A DNA stretch of 64,000 nt from Heterostelium multicystogenum (taxonomy: Eukaryota; Evosea; Eumycetozoa; Acytosteliales; Acytosteliaceae), in the NCBI GenBank assembly GCA_003667245.1, contig RCNN01000021.1:1-64000 (forward strand), written 5' to 3'. The notes below the pieces were generated by a model. It saw only the letters and a program-made list of their open reading frames with translations. It was not told where the DNA came from and searched no databases. The translations under genes were made by a program, and so were the position numbers. This document shows positions 39,401-49,542 of the stretch, in pieces (the first letter of the stretch is position 1; each line of letters starts with the position of its first letter).

Positions 39401-42400
39401 GGCGACCTGCGTTTGGCTGACAGCCACTACGGCATGTTTGCCAAGGAGATGCCCGCCAAGGGCAAGTTGACCTGACCGCCTTCGCGGTGGAGGACTTTGC
39501 GGCCAATGGGGTGGTGGTCAAGGAAGGCGACCCGATCGACCAAAAGATCCTCGATGATTTCGGGCTGGGTTCGATTGATGATTTCTGTGGGGGCAATCCG
39601 GCGTTACTGCGCCCGTGAAAGTTGGCTATGTCTGGACCGGAATTCGGCGCCAAGGACCTGGCGGACAACGGGATTATCGTCACCGTCGGAACGCCGATCG
39701 AGCAAAGCATCCTGACCAGTTCCGGTATCCCGTCCATCGATGAGTTCTGTGCAAGCTCGCCCGCCTACTGCCAGGCCCAAAGCGGCAAAGAGTATGCGGC
39801 GACCCCTCCAGCAGCCGTTTCAGTGTGATTCGCACCGGTACGGGCGACCTCGAACTGCTCAGCGCCGGCGACTTGAGCATGGACTCCCTGTACGGTCTAC
39901 ACCGCCGGTACATCGTCCACTGCAACCGGTGCCGGTGACCCCTACAACCAGCCCAAGGCGCTGAACAGCGCGAAGACGGTGCTGAACGATACCAACAGTT
40001 ATTTTGAACAGTTCGTCAACGGCTCATCTGACAGCCTGTACCGTGCCTGGTACCCGGAGGCAGGGGGGAATTTGAGCGTGAACGTGGGGGGCAACCTGAC
40101 GGGGAATATCCTGGGAGGCGTCTTCAACCCAAGTCGGCCCAACCCCCTGGATAACGGCATCGACTCGCCGATGTGGCCAACTGGCTGTGGCGCCAGGGCA
40201 GCGGCACGGTGAACACCGGCGGGCAGGCGCAGCCGACGGCCTGGTGGATCAATTTCGGTAGCTATACCGCCAACGCCTCCAAGGCTGATGCGTTCGTCGG
40301 GTTTACCGGTTTCGGCACCCTCGGCGGCGGTGACGTGGATGTACAGGTAGGCGGGGATGCGGTGTGCTTCGGCGCATGGACGGCAACCCAATGTCGGCCT
40401 CTGCCAACCCGCGCAGCCAGGGGCTGGTGCTGGCGGTCGGCAGTACCGGGCGGGTTGCCGGTGATGGCAGCCTGCAGTTGACGGGCGGTGGTGATCTGCG
40501 GGTGCGTATCGGTGGCGCCCTGAACCCTGGCAGCGTGGTTGATGTAAACGATCAGAACGGCCAGTTGGTGAATATCCGGGCAATGTCCAACTGCAAAGTG
40601 CGACCACGGGCCGGATCGACCTGACCTACGGCAGCAACAGCTCTGAGCAGAGCCCGGGCGAAACCCCGCGCATTCGATCCGTTCCAGGCGACCCGTGGCG
40701 GGCAGTGGGGGGCATCACCCTGGTGCCGGGGATGCCACATTCAACCTGACCACATTGGGTGACCTGGTGCTGCAGCAAGTGATTGACCCGGGCCGTGTCG
40801 TCCTGCTGAACAAACTCATCGTTTACCCGTGGCGGACGAGTGGGACCGGCGAAAGTTGGTTCTCGTTGTGGACCGGTCACACGGCAATCGACCTGTTTTC
40901 AGCGGGGGGCAACTTGACGCCATCTGTCTCCGCCGCAGCGTCCGACCTGGCAACTGTCTACCCATCGATCATTCGAGCGACGGCGGCTGGCGGCAGTATT
41001 TATTACGGTAACGCCGTTCCTGGGGTACCAAGCCGATACGAGTCCGATAAATGCCTTGGTGCTCGCCCCCGGTGCCAGCAGCCAGTTGCAATTCCTGGCC
41101 CATGACTCGATTTATGCGGGCGGTATGTTTGTCACGCCTTCCGGGGCCGACCCCAGCATCATGGCCACACCTTGGCGGCCGGCGTTTGTCGGGACCATTG
41201 ATGGTCAGGTGGTTGTCGATGGCAACAATCTGTCGGAAAACGGTAGCTCGCCGGGTTCCCTTCCGCGGCCTCTGTTTGCCTTTGGCTCCGCCACGGCGTC
41301 GGCAGCCGCTACGCGCCAACGGAACCGGCGCGGTTCTATGCCTTGACCGGCGATCTGGTGGGGTCAGCAGCGGCCGGACCCTGACGTTCAATTCTTCCCC
41401 CTCGTTTTTGCATTCAGGGCAGACCTGGTACGAGGGTAACGGGCCAGTTTGGATGATGGCGGGGCGAGACATTGTCAGCAGTGGCAGCCGTTTTAATACG
41501 GCCCCTGGTGCGGTCAGCGAGCAGTCGACCGGCAACCTGTTCATCCACAACAACCCCACTGACATCTCCATCGTCTCCGCCGGGCGCGACATTCTGTACA
41601 GCAACTTCCAGGTTGCCGGTCCTGGCCTGCTGGAAGTGACGGCGGGCGGCAATATCCTGATGTCCGGGCGTGACCCGGCGAAGGGCGGCGAAGTCAGCAT
41701 CACCAGCCTGGGCCCGGTGGTCGCGGGCGACAACCGCCCTGGCGCAGGCATCGTCATGCAAGCTGGCGTCGGCCCCAACGGCCCGGATTACCGGCGCTTT
41801 GTCGAGGCCTACCTGGACCCGGCCAACCCTCGTCCAGCCAGGCGAAGCCCTGTCGATTCCAGGGCGGCAAGGTCGCCAAGACCTATGAGAACGAACTGGT
41901 CACCTGGCTCGCCGAGCGCTTCGGTTTCGTCGGCACCCGCGAGCAGGCCCGCGCGGTTTACGCCGCACTGCCCGCTGAACAGCAACGGGTGTTCGCCCGT
42001 GATGTGTACTTCGCCGAACTCAAGGCCGCCGGCCGTGAGTACAACGCGGTGGGCGGTGTGCGCCAGGGCAGCTATGTACGGGGGCGTGCGGCGATTGCCG
42101 CGCTGTTCCCGGACAAGGACGTGGCCGGCAACCCGATCACCTACAAGGGCGATATCACGTTGTTCGGCGGCTCCGGTGTACACACCAATTTCGGCGGCTC
42201 GATCCAGATGCTCACCCCGGGCGGTGGGCAGACCTTCGGCATCGAAGGCGCGGCACCGCCGTCCACCGCCGGTGTGATCACCCAGGGCGCCGGCGATATC
42301 CAGCTGTATTCATGGGCAGCATCCTGCTGGGCCAGAGCCGCATCATGACCACCTTCGGCGGCTCGATCATGGGCTGGTCCGGCGAGGGCGACATCAACGC

Positions 42401-42988
42401 CGGTCGCGGATCCAAGACCACCGTGGTGTACACGCCGCCCAAGCGTGTCTACGACAACTGGGGCAACGTGACCCTGTCGCCGGCGGTGCCGAGCACCGGG
42501 GCGGGGATTGCCACCTTGAACCCGATTCCGAAGTGCCGGCCGGAGACATCGACCTGATCGCCCCGCTGGGCACCATCGATGCGGGTGAAGCGGGGATTCG
42601 GGTCTCGGGCAACATCAACATTGCCGCGTTGCGCGTCGTTAATGCCGCCAACATCCAGACCCAGGGCAAGTCGTCCGGGGTGCCGGTGTCGGCGGCGGTA
42701 AACACCGGGGCCATGACCTCGGCGAGCGCAGCCGGTGCGGCGGCGTCCCAGGCGGCGGAAGATGCCGCGCGCAGCCAGCAGGCGGCGGCCAAACAGGGCC
42801 GGGCGTCGATTTGTCACAGTGGAAGTGTTGAGCTTTGCAGCGAGCCAGTTGAGCGCAAGCCGGAGGACGGGCAGAAGACCTCGGGCTACAACCCCAACAG
42901 CCCGGTGCAGGTACTCGGCGCCGGACCGTTGAGTGACCAGGCGCGGGCGCGGTTGACGGATGAGGAGCGCCAGCAGATCAGCTTGTAG
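30420..42988 (+). pseudogene. TpsA-type filamentous haemagglutinin-like exoprotein (PdtA-like), frames broken
   Basis: A very large two-partner-secretion exoprotein, about 4,190 codons. I start at 30420 (MVRCKPPVNLNAQ), 7 bases after GAAGGAAG; the ATG at 30390 has no ribosome site. A long signal peptide ends near GSAHA. The TPS domain follows (KAILNWETFNVGRNTTVDFQQ, NRVND, INAPGTVMIMNRNGVIFSG), then thousands of residues of beta-helix repeats (GG.I.L.S...G.L...G) and a C-terminal part ending in VQVLGAGPLSDQARARLTDEERQQISL. More than twenty one-base shifts are needed. Length and position beside vre, hxc and lapA match PdtA of P. aeruginosa, an adhesin controlled by VreI. No TpsB gene is in the window. 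Confidence 0.85.
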
Positions 42989-43015
42989 TTTTGAAAAGGA
43001 CCTCTCGTTGTATTT

Positions 43016-43042
43016 GGGGCGATCATTGATCGCCCCTTTTTT
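43016..43042 (+). terminator. Rho-independent terminator after the TpsA gene
   Basis: GGGGCGATC-ATT-GATCGCCCC with TTTTTT directly after; a perfect 9-bp stem beginning 28 bases past the stop codon. Confidence 0.92.
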
Positions 43043-43110
43043 CGTCTTGGGGTCCCGGCTTTCCCAGGTGGGATGGTGGCGCGGTCGAGCCGGTAGTCAC
43101 TGAGGCCGGG

Positions 43111-43251
43111 ATGAGTGATATCTCGGCCACCAAGTGCGAGCTCTATCACCCTGATCTGTCAGGCCAGGAGCTGGAGGAGATCAAAAAGTACGATGCGCTC
43201 AGCATTGGAAACCTACAGCGTTTCACAACTTTGGTCGGTGGCATGGACTGA
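43111..43251 (+). CDS. Small hypothetical ORF (46 codons) or gene remnant
   Basis: ATG 43111 opens MSDISATKCELYHPDLSGQE and ends LQRFTTLVGGMD at 43251. It lies between the TpsA terminator and the btuF-like gene. The reading frame is open further upstream (VEPVVTEAG), so it may be the 3' end of a larger, broken gene. The composition is like a real protein, but I recognise no family and the ribosome site is poor. Confidence 0.25.
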   Translation: MSDISATKCELYHPDLSGQELEEIKKYDALSIGNLQRFTTLVGGMD

Positions 43252-43280
43252 GGAAATTGGTCATGCGCTTCGCTCGTGAA

Positions 43281-44206
43281 TTATTCAGCCAGTTGTTTGA
43301 ATTGCCTCGCCAACTCCAACACGACTCGGCCGCTATTCGCGGTGGGCACCAAATGGGTAAAGGGAATATCGATCATCCGGTTCTCCCGCACCGCCCGCAA
43401 ACGCGACAGCACCGGGTCGGTGGTCAGCAAACTGACGTTTTGCGGCTGGCCGGTGACCACAGCGCATCCGCCAGCAAAATTACATCCGGATCACTCATCA
43501 GCAGGGTTTCGCTGCTCACGGTGACGCGGTATTGGTTGATCCCGGCGAATAAATTGCGCGCACCAGCAGCCGCCACCAACGTGGTGACGAACCCACGCCG
43601 GCCTTCGCTGTCCAGCCCGTTGACCTCACTGTCCAGGTAGAACACCGACAGCGGTTTACCTTCGCCCGCCAGTGCCTGGGCACTGGCCAGGTCGGCGTCC
43701 ATGGCATCGCTCAACGCCCGCGCCCGTTGCTGTTTGTGCCACCAGGGCGCCGAGGGTAAACAGGTCGTTGCGAATATGCCCGAAGTAATCCAGCGAGTGC
43801 CCGTCGCACGCCGACTCCAGCAAGTACGACCCAACCCCGTTGCCTGCCAACCCTGTGCGGGAGGTGACACCAGTGCCAAAGGCAGTGGCGAATCCACCGA
43901 CCACCAGATCCGGTTTTCTGCGCATAGAGCACTTCGCTGGACGGGTACTTGGGCGCAATCACCGGCACGCCGAAATACTCGCCGTGTCGGTGGGCCACAC
44001 CGTTGTCATCCAGATACGCCACGCCCACCAAGGCCGGGCCGACATCCAGCGCCAACAGCAGGTCTGCGGCATGCTGGTTGAGGGCCACGATGCGCGAAGG
44101 CGGTGAGTGGGCGGCGGTCCAATCCTGGTTGCAGTTGCGAAAGCTGTCGGCCAATACCGATGGCGCGCAGAGCAGGGCGCCCCAGCAGCAGCCACGAGGC
44201 CTTCAT
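43281..44206 (-). pseudogene. BtuF-like periplasmic cobalamin/iron-complex binding protein, frames broken
   Basis: The signal peptide is readable as MKASWLLLGALLCAPSVLA. The mature start SFRNCNQDWTAAHSPPSRIVALNQHAADLLLALDVGPALVGVAYLDD is the class III binding-protein pattern, with later PDLVVGGFATAFG, KPLSVFYLDSEVNGLDSEGRRGFVTTLVAAAGARNLFAG and a C-terminal RENRMIDIPFTHLVPTANSGRVVLELARQFKQLAE. About 305 codons over several frames. It overlaps the upstream ferredoxin-like gene (ATGA) and is co-transcribed with btuB behind a cobalamin riboswitch, so B12 or a related corrinoid is the likely ligand. Confidence 0.75.
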
Positions 44207-44548
44207 GGGCGCTCCTTGATCAGCAGATCCTCGACGACTTCGCCGCCCACCAGATGCACCTCCACCAGCCGTTGCACATCGTCTTTGCTGTGCACGCCGT
44301 ACCAGCAAGTGTCCGGGTACACCGTCACGATCGGCCCCAGGTTGCACGGGAACTGGCAGTGGGTGCGGGTCAACAGTACGCCGCCAGGCTTTTCGATGCA
44401 GTCGTGTTTGCAGCAGGTGGCGGCGCAGGGTTTTCCACAGTTGCAGCGCGCCACGCTGGGTGCAGCGCGGGCCGGTGCACAGGAACACGTGACGGGCGTG
44501 GTCAGGCACGTGGGACCAGTCCGGATGAGTTTCCACGGGCGTACTCAT
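44203..44548 (-). pseudogene. (2Fe-2S) ferredoxin-like small protein, one frame break
   Basis: About 115 codons. MSTPVETHPDWSHVPDHARHVFLCTGPRCTQRGALQLWKTL holds the first CxxxxC pair, and CIEKPGGVLLTRTHCQFPCNLGPIVTVYPDTCWYG holds the others, as in thioredoxin-like 2Fe-2S ferredoxins. It ends VEVHLVGGEVVEDLLIKERP. The break is near 44430-44450. Both ends overlap neighbours by ATGA (btuB upstream, btuF-like downstream), which argues for a role in the same corrinoid uptake or processing operon. Confidence 0.7.
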
Positions 44549-46484
44549 CAGAAGCGATACGTGTAGCGTACTTCGGAGGTGAACGGCCGCCCGAGGTTGT
44601 CGACGTTGCTGGCGCGGCTGGTGACGTAGTCGCGGTCGAACAGGTTCTCTACCAGCAGGCTCACGCGGTGTTGGTGGGCGTTGTCGAGGTAGCGATAGGC
44701 GTCGGCATCCACCACGGTGTAGTTGCCGTACTCGACCTTTTTCGAGCTGACGAATATCGCCGATGTAACGCACGGCGGTGCCGGCGCCCCACAGGCGGTC
44801 CGCCGATTCATAGCCGACCCGCGAGCGGGCGAAGAAGCCCGGGATATCGTTGATGGTGACACCCGCACGGGACTCGGTGAGGTTGCGGGTCATGTCGGCC
44901 TGCACGCTCCATTGGTCATTGAGCTGCAGCTTGGCGTCGGCCTCGAAACCACGCATCTGGATCTGCCCCTGGCCGTTGACCCACTGGATATCGTCCAGGG
45001 TGATCAGGTCGGTGATCTTGCGTTTGAACAGCGTGACGCTGGCGCTGAAGTCCCGGGCCAGCAGGCTGCCCTTGTAGTCGATGCCCAGTTCGGCGTTGCG
45101 GCTCTTCTCCGGCTTGAGGTTGCGGTTGCCTTTCTCATCGTCTTCGTTGACGAACAGTTGCTCGGCGTTTGGCAGTTTGTAGGCAGTGCCGTATTGGCCG
45201 CGCAGGGCCCAGTTGTCGTTGAGGTCGTAGAGCGAAGTGAGCATGCCGACAGTGGCGCTGTCGCCGCCGCTCATGGCTTCGTGGCGTACGCCGATGCTCG
45301 GGTGCCAGTTCGGCAGGGCTTCGATAGTCGGGCGCAGTTGGGTGTACAGCGCGTGGGCCTGGGCCTTGTTGTCGTCGATGATCAATACATCGTCCTGGCC
45401 CTTGAACCACTGGTTATCGGACCCGAATACCAGCACGTGCTCGCCGGGCAGCACGGCCTTGCCTTCGGCCTGCACGCCCCAGTCGGTAAAGCCCAGTAGT
45501 CGTTGTGGTTGATGGCCCGGGTGCCGCCGCCTTCGATATTGTTGATGCGGGTATAGCGTGTGTCCCAATCGTTGATATGACCTTTGACGAAGTAGCTCAG
45601 GCGCTCGTTGAGGGTTTGCTCGAAGGTGGCCGTGGCGATCTGTTGCACGCGGTCGTTGGTGGTCTTGTGGTTGTCCACCGGCCGGGCGAAATCGAGGTTG
45701 GCGTCGGCGTACTGGTAAAACAGCTCAAGGCGCGTGTCATCGCCAAACGACTGGATTCGCCTTGGTGCCGAAGGTGGTGACTTCGTAGGAGCGTTTCTTG
45801 TCGCTGACGTTTTTCATGTCGCGGTTGCGAAACGGCTGGTAGCCCTCAGAGACGTTGCGGCTGACGTAGGCCAGCAAGCCAAGATCGCCGAAACCGTTGT
45901 TGAAGATCTTCTCGACCCGGGCGTCGCCGGTGGTGCCGCCGAAGGTGTCTGCGCCCAGGTTCACCTCGCCGGACGCCTCGCGGGTTTGCGGGCTGCGGGT
46001 AACGATGTTGATCACCCCCGACACCGCCTGGGTGCCGAACAGCAGGCTCTGGCCCCCCTTGAGCACTTCGATGCGCTCGATGGCGTTGGCGGGCAGGGTG
46101 TCCAGGTACAGGCCGCCGTACAGGCGGTTGTTTCAGGCGCACGCCGTCCAGCAGGATCAACGTGTCATCGTTGCGCCCGCCCAGCAGGGAATAGGTGCCG
46201 TAGTCGAACGGGCCGTTCTTGGGGGCCACGTACAGGCCGGGGATGAACATCTGCATCACGCGCGACACATCGGCGGCGGGGCCGGCGCGTTCAATTTGTT
46301 CGCGGGTGACGATCTCAACCTTGCTGCCGTACTGGGCCATATCGGCCACGGTGGTGGACTCCACCGACGGTGCGGAAACGTTGAGTTGCTTGAGTTCCAG
46401 GGTGTTGTCGTCGGCCAGCAGCAGGGGGCTGAACAGGCAGCCGAAAAACAGGCCGGGCACAGGAGTCTTGAAAGGTCGAATCAT
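44548..46484 (-). pseudogene. btuB: TonB-dependent cobalamin receptor BtuB, frames broken
   Basis: MIRPFKTPVPGLFFGCLFSPLLLA is the signal peptide. The mature protein starts DDNTLELKQLNVSAPSVES, the plug domain has KVEIVTREQIERAGPAADVSRVMQMFIPGLYV and RIEVLKGGQSLLFGTQAVSGVINIVTR, and the beta-barrel ends with RPFTSEVRYTYRF (terminal Phe). The length of about 643 codons fits BtuB. Breaks are at about 46130, 45750, 45490 and 44750. The leader carries a cobalamin riboswitch, so high B12 should repress the operon. Outer membrane. Confidence 0.88.
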
Positions 46485-46589
46485 AGTCTTCTCGGAAAAG
46501 TATCTTTCGCGAAAAGCACGCACGAGTAGGCACCGAGCACACGCCAATACCGGCCCATGCCCGCCCACCGCAGGATTTTGCCAAACAGA

Positions 46590-46790
46590 ATTCCAGGCCG
46601 GTCTCCGGGCTCACGCGTATGGACACCTTCACCTTCCCATGGCGCGCAGGCCACAGTGGTGTGTCGAAGGAATCACGCGTCTACCGTTGCGGGGGCAGCA
46701 CCGGACTGGCTCGAAAAGAGCGGCACCGGTTTCCCGTTTCACCCCATGCACGGCGGCATGAGGCACCTGAAACAGGCCGGCATCTGAACA
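46590..46790 (-). promoter_or_regulatory. Cobalamin (AdoCbl) riboswitch upstream of btuB
   Basis: On the minus strand, in order: GGCCTGTTTCAGGTGCC near 46780-46760, GGGAAACCGGTGCC at about 46735-46715, GCTGCCCCCGCAACGGTAGA at about 46700-46680, and the B12 box GAGCCCGGAGACCGGCCT (46612-46595). This is the full set of conserved blocks of the class. It lies 106 bases before the btuB start. Confidence 0.93.
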
Positions 46791-46880
46791 TTCGAAAGAC
46801 CGTTCGTCAACTTGGCGGGTACTTTTCCGGCGGTTGCCAGGGAAGCGACTGACGGATATTGCCAGAAAATTCCCACAGGA

Positions 46881-46892
46881 GTACAAATGTAC
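46881..46892 (+). promoter_or_regulatory. LexA2-type operator overlapping the lexA2 start
   Basis: GTACAAATGTAC is a perfect palindrome of the GTAC-N4-GTAC/GTGC type described for LexA2 of P. putida. The proposed start codon (46888) lies inside it, so bound LexA2 would block its own cassette. Confidence 0.65.
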
Positions 46893-47507
46893 TCCATGAA
46901 GAATCTAACGCCCCGCCGTACCGCCATCCTGACCTTTATCCGCGACCGTATCGCGCAGCAAAGGCCAGTCCCCCAGCCTCGCCGAGATCGCCGAGGCGTT
47001 TCGGCTTTGCCTCCCGCAGCGTGGCGCGCAAGCATGTGCTGGCGCTGACCGAGGGCGGCTTTATCGAGGTCAACCCAAACCAGGCGCGCGGCATCCGCCT
47101 GCTCAATCAACCGGCGCGGCCGGAGCTGCTGGATATTCCGGTGCTCGGCCGGGTGGCCGCCGGTTTGCCCATTGGCGCCGATGCCGAAGTGCACAACCGT
47201 CTATTGCTCGACCCGGGCATGTTCGCGAAAACCCCGGATTACCTGCTGCGGGTGCAGGGCGACTCGATGATCGAAGACGGCATCCTCGATGGCGACCTGG
47301 TGGGCGTACGCCGCAGTGCCGAGGCCTTGAACGGGCAGATTCGTGGTAGCGCGCCTGGACGGTGAAGTCACCATCAAACGTTTCGAACATGTGGGCGAGC
47401 GCGTGCGCCTGCTGCCGCGCAACCCCGCCTATCAACCCATCGTGGTGCGGCCCGATCAGGACCTGGCCATCGAAGGGGTGTTCTGCGGCCTGGTGAGGCA
47501 AGGCTGA
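46888..47507 (+). pseudogene. lexA2: LexA2 repressor of the imuA-imuB-dnaE2 cassette, frames broken
   Basis: MYSMKNLTPRRTAILTFIRDRIAQQ opens the winged helix (SPSLAEIAEAFGFASRSVARKHVLALTEGGFIEV after correction). The peptidase domain has the cleavage site VLGRVAAGLPIG (Ala-Gly), the catalytic serine in LLRVQGDSMIEDGILDGDLV and the lysine in VARLDGEVTIKRF. About 205 codons. Extra bases in CAAAGG, TTTCGGC and CAGATTCG break the frame. AGGAG precedes ATG 46888; ATG 46896 is an alternative. The stop overlaps the imuA start. RecA-stimulated self-cleavage would release the mutasome genes. Confidence 0.85.
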
Positions 47508-48118
47508 TGGGCGCCGTCGTTGCACTGGACTCGCTGTTCAATGGCGGCCGGGTCTGGAAAGGCCGGCCCGCCGCGCCGCCGGCCAGCGTCCATCCCACCG
47601 GGCTTGCGGCCCTGGATGCGGTGCTGCCCAGCGGTGGCTGGCCGGAAGCGGCGTTGAGCGAAATCCTCATGGCCAAGGAAGGCGTGGGCGAGTTGCAGCT
47701 GGTGTGGCCGACCCTGGCACGGTTGGCGGCGGCCGGTGAGCGCATCGTGCTGGTGGCGCCGCCCTACACGCCGTACCCCCACGCCTGGCAAAACGCCGGG
47801 GTGGATGTGCGCCAGCTGTCAGTGATCCAGGCCGATGAACGCGATGCCTTGTGGGCAGTGGAGCAATGCCTGCGTTCCGGCAGCTGTGGCGCGGTGCTGT
47901 GCTGGCCGCGCAAGGCCGATGACCGCGCCTTGCGCCGCTTGCAGGTGGCGGCGGAAACCGGCCAGACCCTGGCCTTCGCCTGGCGCTCCTTGAGCGAGGC
48001 CATCAACCCGTCACCGGCCGCCTTGCGCCTGGCGGTGGAGGCCAGCCCGGCGCAAGTGCGGGTGCTCAAGTGCCGGGGTGGCCTGGCCCATCCCGCGCCC
48101 ATTGCGCTTGGGCACTGA
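47507..48118 (+). CDS. imuA: SOS-inducible ImuA (translesion synthesis accessory)
   Basis: 203 residues, intact. RecA-like fold remnants are seen: [45 protein letters not shown], then [20 protein letters not shown] and a [30 protein letters not shown] stretch. The start overlaps the lexA2 stop (TGATG). With ImuB and DnaE2 it forms the damage-induced mutagenesis pathway. Confidence 0.92.
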   Translation: MGAVVALDSLFNGGRVWKGRPAAPPASVHPTGLAALDAVLPSGGWPEAALSEILMAKEGVGELQLVWPTLARLAAAGERIVLVAPPYTPYPHAWQNAGVDVRQLSVIQADERDALWAVEQCLRSGSCGAVLCWPRKADDRALRRLQVAAETGQTLAFAWRSLSEAINPSPAALRLAVEASPAQVRVLKCRGGLAHPAPIALGH

Positions 48119-48125
48119 GGTTGGC

Positions 48126-49542
48126 ATGCGCTGGGTGTGTATTGTGTTCCCGCAATTGGCGCTGGACGGGGTGCTGCGTTCGCGCCCCGAACCGGACCAG
48201 CCGTTGGCCCTGCTGGCCGGCACGCCGCAGCGGCGGGTGCTGCAAACCGTCAATGACGCCGCGCGCAAACTCGGCCTGCGCCCCGGCCAATCCCTGACGG
48301 CGGCCCATGCCTTGACCAAGGCCTTTGCCTGCGCCGAATACGAGCCGGCACAGATCGAATACTGGCAGCAGTTTCTCGCCGCCTGGGCCTACCGTTTCAG
48401 CTCCCAGGTCAGCGTGTTCTACCCACGGGCGTTGCTGTTCGAGATCGAGTCGAGCCTGGGCCTGTTCGGGCCCTGGCCGTTGCTCGAAGCGCGCTTGCGC
48501 AAGGAGCTGACCGAACTGGGGTTTCGTCACCGCATCGTCGCCGCGCCGAACCCGGCGGCGGCACGGATATTGGCGAATGTCTACGACGGCCTGGCCGTGG
48601 CCGATGAGCAATACCTGCAACACGCCCTGGCACCGATCCCCATCGACCGCGCCGGCCTCGACCCGCAAGCTGCCACCGCATTGTCGCGCATGGGCTTGCG
48701 CACCCTGGCCCAGGTGCAGGCGTTGCCTCGGCATACCCTGGCCCGGCGCTTCGATGCTGCGCTGCTCAAGCACCTTGATGCACTGTGCGGCCAACGGCCC
48801 CTGGCCCTGGCGTTCTACCAGCCGCCGGACCGGTTTGATGTGCGCATCGAGCTGAATTTTGATGTGTTGTCCCACCAGGCCTTGCTGTTTCCCTTGCGCC
48901 GTTTGACTGGCGATCTGTCGGCGTTCCTGTGTGGCCGCGACAGTGGCGTGCAGCGTTTTGACCTGCACCTGGAGCACGCGGCCGAGCCCGACAGCGTGAT
49001 CAAGGTCGGCCTGCTCAGCGCCGAGCGTGACGCGGCGATGCTGTTCGAACTGGCCCGTGGGCGCCTGGAGCAGGTGCAAGTCACCTCGCCGGTGCGCGGC
49101 TTTCGCCTGGTGGCCGAGGACCTGCCGGTGTTTGTGCCCCAGCGCCAGGACCTGTTCGACGAGCGCCCGCAACAAACCCTGCCGTGGGAACAACTGCGCG
49201 AACGCCTGCGGGCGCGGCTGGGGGACGAAGCGGTGCAAGGCCTGCGCTTTCACGCCGACCACCGCCCCGAATGCGCCTGGCAAGCCGGTGCTGACACTCG
49301 CCCGTGCACCCCCTCAAATAACGTGCAACGCCCGGGCTGGTTGCTGCATGAACCGACGCCTCTGGCCGAGCAAGGTCTACACATCCTGATGGGCCCGGAA
49401 CGCATCGAGTCCGGCTGGTGGGATGGCGCCGATGTGCGCCGCGATTACTACCTGGTGCGCACCCGCGCCGGCCAGCAGGGCTGGGCTTACCGCATCGTGG
49501 GCGAAAAGCGGCACGCTGTGGCTGCAAGGCTGGTTTGCATGA
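48126..49542 (+). pseudogene. imuB: ImuB (Y-family polymerase-like), frame broken at the very end
   Basis: About 471 codons from [30 protein letters not shown]. The body is DinB-like ([56 protein letters not shown]) but lacks the usual catalytic acidic residues, as known for ImuB. The C-terminus should read [14 protein letters not shown] with a TGA at 49540-49542 that overlaps the dnaE2 ATG. An extra A in GAAAAGCGG removes that stop and joins the frame to dnaE2, giving an apparent 836-residue fusion. ImuB bridges the beta clamp and DnaE2. Confidence 0.9.

Noticed and set aside
48066..49283. 405-residue minus-strand ORF over imuB
   Set aside because: Opposite an intact imuB reading; His/Gln/Gly-rich composition typical of antisense frames in GC-rich genomes.
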